Of a stretch of 6,761 bases of DNA, positions 5,562 to 6,761 are shown piece by piece. The stretch is from assembly GCA_946223355.1 (NCBI GenBank), contig CAMIPB010000052.1, positions 1 through 6,761 of the forward strand, written 5' to 3'. The DNA comes from an uncultured Corynebacterium sp. GTDB lineage: Bacteria > Actinomycetota > Actinomycetes > Mycobacteriales > Mycobacteriaceae. A program made the position numbers and the translations under genes. Below the pieces are notes generated by a model, which was given only the letters and a program-made list of their open reading frames with translations, ran no database searches and had not been told where the DNA came from. Within the stretch, counting starts at the first letter, position 1, and the number at the start of each line of letters is the position of its first letter.

Positions 5562-6111
5562 CAAGGTTCACCCCCGCTCTTACGGCTTTGGCACGTAGGT
5601 TTTCGACGTATGCGAGCGCGCGGCGTACATCGCGGTCTGACCCGCTAGCGGCGGCTTGAAACATGTCACGCGCAATAGCACAGACCGTAGCCAGCCGTTG
5701 CCGCTTTAGCGCTTGCGCGTACTGCTTGGCGGCGGTTGGCGGCAGGCGGTGCCCACCGCGCACAGTGCCGAGCGCGTCGGTTAGAAGCCCCTGAACGTGA
5801 AAGTCGAGCTGTCCCTTGCGGCGCAGTTCGGTGTAAACCAGTTCGGCGCTTACTACGGTGTCCGCGTGTCCGTCGTTAGCGAGCTTTTGGGCTTGGGACA
5901 CAATCGCTTGCCAAATTGAGTGGTGTTGTGTCGTCGGCCAGTCACCGGCGAGAAGGTCTGCGTCCAGGTTAAGCACGTCGGCGGCGGTGTTGGAAGTAAG
6001 TGCTGCCATGATTAGCCCGGTTGCGGTGCTGTCCGCGAATGCGCGCATCGTGGTAATTTGATTTTGCTTGTGGCCCTCGGTGTTTGCCGGGGGCTTCGTC
6101 GTTGTAGTCAT
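5542..6111 (-). CDS. Stand-alone DnaB N-terminal-domain-like protein, 189 aa
   Basis: Residues 27-150 follow the pattern of the N-terminal domain of replicative helicase DnaB. GLIMAALTSNTAADVL is the first helix, then LLAGDWPTTQHHSIWQAIV with the typical F/W-x-x-x-x-H-x-x-I-W spacing. LVYTELRRKG follows, and a final helix AAKQYAQALKRQRLATVCAI. The protein ends near 189 with no RecA-like ATPase domain, whereas full DnaB has about 450 residues. In DnaB this domain builds the ring collar and contacts primase DnaG and loaders (established). Here it probably bridges the element's helicase and host replication proteins, or blocks host DnaB. Its ATG lies three bases after the previous stop (TAACCAATG) with only a weak ribosome site, so coupled translation is likely. 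Coding is certain; domain recognition is by eye. Confidence 0.85.
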   Translation of the reverse strand: MTTTTKPPANTEGHKQNQITTMRAFADSTATGLIMAALTSNTAADVLNLDADLLAGDWPTTQHHSIWQAIVSQAQKLANDGHADTVVSAELVYTELRRKGQLDFHVQGLLTDALGTVRGGHRLPPTAAKQYAQALKRQRLATVCAIARDMFQAAASGSDRDVRRALAYVENLRAKAVRAGVNLDEPYFT

Positions 6112-6114
6112 TGG

Positions 6115-6303
6115 TTAGTCCCAGTTGTCCGTCGCGGTGAAAATGGTGTCGGTGTCGGCGGGGTCGATGCGCAGTGTTTTGCCTGCTTTGTACGCCCGCA
6201 ACCGTCCGGTGGCGATATAGCGGCGGAGAGTGCGCTCTGATAGCCCCGTGCGCTCGGCTTCCTGCTTGATTGTGCGGTAGGTCCGCAGCGTCGTTTTCGA
6301 CAT
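6115..6303 (-). CDS. AlpA/Xis-like helix-turn-helix protein, 62 aa
   Basis: The whole protein is an excisionase-type HTH domain. TIKQEAERTGLSERTLRRYI (11-30) is the HTH, followed by ATGRLRAYKAGKTLRID, the recognition wing. It opens the replication unit, just as AlpA or Xis-type genes open the early operons of P4-like and Gram-positive islands, where such proteins promote excision and control transcription (established). ATG 6303 has GAGGG 8 nt upstream. The next gene starts three bases after its stop. Possible binding sites lie upstream: the palindrome at 6442-6457 and the direct repeat at 6503-6531. It could be the excision factor of the element, the activator of the operon, or both. Confidence 0.88.
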   Translation of the reverse strand: MSKTTLRTYRTIKQEAERTGLSERTLRRYIATGRLRAYKAGKTLRIDPADTDTIFTATDNWD

Positions 6304-6392
6304 GGTGTTTTCCCTCTGTGGAAGGTCTGGCCCGTTGTGGGCATGTCGTGTTTTGCGAGCCGGTGGCTTACTCGCGCCCGTATGCGGGCATG

Positions 6393-6431
6393 AAAAAAGG
6401 CCCTGAACTGGTGTTTTCCAGTCCGGGCCTT
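6393..6431 (-). terminator. Terminator ahead of the first replication gene (possible attenuator)
   Basis: On the minus strand AAGGCCC (6431-6425) pairs with GGGCCTT (6403-6397), with an inner 5-bp stem (6422-6418 with 6411-6407), a small bulge and a six-base loop. T6 (6398-6393) follows. It lies about 90 bases upstream of the 62-aa HTH gene. It may stop host transcription entering from beyond attR, or act as an attenuator on the leader of the replication operon. Confidence 0.8.
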
Positions 6432-6441
6432 GATTGGCTTT

Positions 6442-6457
6442 TGGCAGATTTCTGCCA
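6442..6457. promoter_or_regulatory. Palindromic operator candidate
   Basis: TGGCAGA-TT-TCTGCCA has perfect 7-bp arms separated by two bases. The gap is too short for a stable hairpin loop, so a protein-binding operator is more likely than an RNA stem. It would lie just downstream of the transcription start of the candidate promoter at 6466-6494, a repressor position. Confidence 0.5.
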
Positions 6458-6465
6458 CGTCGGTC

Positions 6466-6494
6466 AGCTTACGCTTTTGAAAGTCCGAATGCAA
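6466..6494 (-). promoter_or_regulatory. Weak promoter candidate for the replication operon
   Basis: On the minus strand TTGCAT (6494-6489) and TAAGCT (6471-6466) are separated by 17 bases. Each hexamer matches only three positions of the sigma-70-type consensus. The case rests on correct spacing and on its place between the direct repeats and the palindrome. A weak promoter of this type could need an activator. Confidence 0.28.
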
Positions 6495-6502
6495 CCGCCT
6501 GC

Positions 6503-6531
6503 GTCCGCTGTGGTGCTAACGTGTCCGCTGT
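6503..6531. repeat. Direct repeat GTCCGCTGT with 20-bp pitch
   Basis: GTCCGCTGT occurs at 6503-6511 and again at 6523-6531, two helical turns apart and on the same DNA face. It lies just upstream of the candidate -35 box. Xis and AlpA-type HTH proteins commonly bind short direct repeats in attachment-site arms and promoters, so this is a reasonable target for one of the two HTH proteins. Confidence 0.45.
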
Positions 6532-6596
6532 AGACAACCTAAGCGGGGCGCACTTCCCACGGTTCACGCAGCGGCCAACTGTGGCGAGTTCGGCAA

Positions 6597-6644
6597 GGGG
6601 AAGGCTTGGGGGAATTCTCGCGTTAGGGGAAAGTTAAGGGAATG
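6597..6644 (+). repeat. Right arm-type repeats (candidate integrase binding sites)
   Basis: GGGGAA recurs at 6597, 6609 and 6626, with AGGGAA at 6637. The last two units form a block (6623-6644) that resembles 167-187 at the left end. No convincing gene follows it, so ribosome-site chance cannot easily explain the right copy. Its distance from the core (64 bp) fits arm-type sites of tyrosine integrases. Confidence 0.45.
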
Positions 6645-6707
6645 ACCAAACGGGAGTTTCTGAAAAACATGGCGTGACCAGCCCCAAAAGGGGGAATAAA
6701 TTCAGTC

Positions 6708-6722
6708 CTCCTATGCTCCACA
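6708..6722 (+). repeat. Right attachment core (attR)
   Basis: This is an exact copy of 39-53 and is a duplicated fragment of the tRNA-Ala 3' end. No T-loop or anticodon arm precedes it, so it is not part of a functional tRNA here. Host sequence resumes at about 6723. Confidence 0.93.
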
Positions 6723-6726
6723 GAAT

Positions 6727-6755
6727 GGCTCCCTCCAGTTGGAGGGGGCCTTTTT
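6727..6755 (+). terminator. Original host terminator of tRNA-Ala, displaced by integration
   Basis: A 10-bp stem (6727-6736 with 6741-6750, one G-T pair) closes the loop AGTT and is followed by TTTTT. It starts five bases after the attachment core. Before integration it would have followed the tRNA directly, so it is the likely native terminator now cut off from its gene by the element. Confidence 0.88.
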
Positions 6756-6761
6756 GCTTTG

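Larger units (their letters stand above)
6304..6707. other. Gene-free control region at the right end of the element (404 bp)
   Basis: No credible gene lies here. Frames open on either strand read through the terminator hairpin and use poor starts. From right to left it holds a purine-rich block with arm-type repeats (6597-6644), a 9-bp direct repeat, a weak minus-strand promoter candidate, a palindrome, a terminator, and a small GC-rich hairpin (6376-6380 with 6385-6389). The last 60 bases before attR contain CCCC-AAAA-GGGG (6682-6693) and another GGGGGAA (6690-6696). It probably controls the replication operon and forms the right arm for integrase and Xis binding. Confidence 0.65.
39..6722. 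mobile_element. Integrated tRNA-Ala element of 6.67 kb (integrative replicon, possible phage satellite)
   Basis: The element is bounded by a 15-bp direct repeat and carries an integrase next to the tRNA-proximal end, as is usual for tRNA-targeting elements. One repeat unit is 6669 bp. It encodes ten proteins: integrase, two small HTH proteins, an SF3 helicase, a DnaB-N protein and five proteins without a firm function. There are no virion structural genes, large terminase, FtsK/TraB-type transfer gene or relaxase. It is therefore not a full prophage, nor a typical actinomycete conjugative element. Gene content and the origin position behind the helicase gene resemble phage-inducible islands, but the integrase unit and replication unit converge here. 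Satellite status is an inference; a small integrative plasmid is the main alternative. Confidence 0.9.

Noticed and set aside
6108..6494. 128-aa minus-strand frame covering the control region
   Set aside because: It starts at TTG without ribosome-site spacing, reads through a strong terminator and overlaps the clear 62-aa HTH gene in another frame.
6641..6676. Short ORF of 11 codons after AAGGG near attR
   Set aside because: Too short, poorly spaced ribosome site, and the GGGAA context is better explained as an arm-type repeat.
39..6722. Actinomycete integrative conjugative element (AICE)
   Set aside because: No FtsK/TraB-like translocase, relaxase or RepSA-type initiator; the replication gene is of the P4/D5 helicase type.
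39..6722. Remnant of a decayed prophage
   Set aside because: All genes are intact and compactly overlapped, att repeats are exact and regulatory structures are complete, which does not look like decay.

Overview
The window contains one complete integrated element of about 6.67 kb, sitting in the 3' end of a tRNA-Ala(UGC) gene, with a short piece of host DNA on each side. The GC-rich coding style, a GTG start with a strong GGAGG site, dense same-strand gene packing and an integrase of the kind found in actinobacterial phages suggest a mid-to-high-GC Actinomycetota host (inference; no genus can be named). A 15-bp direct repeat (CTCCTATGCTCCACA at 39-53 and 6708-6722) marks the two attachment sites. 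The left copy completes the tRNA. The right copy is followed by what looks like the tRNA's original terminator.

The left part (190-2556, plus strand) holds a tyrosine integrase, a small excisionase/MerR-type helix-turn-helix (HTH) protein and a 212-residue protein of unknown function that is translationally coupled to it. This unit ends in a strong terminator at 2572-2604. The rest (2615-6303, minus strand) is a tightly packed replication unit. In order of transcription it encodes a 62-aa AlpA/Xis-like HTH protein, a stand-alone DnaB N-terminal-domain protein, an 83-aa Arg/Ala-rich protein, a P4/D5-type SF3 helicase, a 72-aa basic protein, a 186-aa HTH plus coiled-coil protein (possibly a small-terminase-like protein) and a 76-aa protein. 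No capsid, tail, portal, large terminase, conjugation or resistance gene is present.

The most striking non-coding feature lies directly behind the helicase stop codon. At 3661-3850 there are 13 exact GGAAC/GTTCC pentamers plus one imperfect copy. They form four triplets with 9-10-bp pitch and two single sites, mirrored almost to the base about position 3755.5. This is most simply an iteron-type replication origin for the helicase. Its place 3' of the helicase gene resembles the origin position in staphylococcal pathogenicity islands. A 404-bp gene-free control region at the right end (6304-6707) carries a possible promoter, an operator-like palindrome, a terminator ahead of the first gene, a spaced direct repeat and arm-type repeats that match a copy just upstream of the integrase.

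Taken together this looks like a minimal integrative replicon, perhaps a phage satellite: integrase plus HTH factors for integration and excision, and an SF3 helicase with a DnaB-N partner acting at the GGAAC origin, possibly borrowing the host primase because no primase domain is encoded. The satellite role and the split-replisome model are inference. The element boundaries, integrase, helicase, dyad repeat and terminators are read directly from the sequence.
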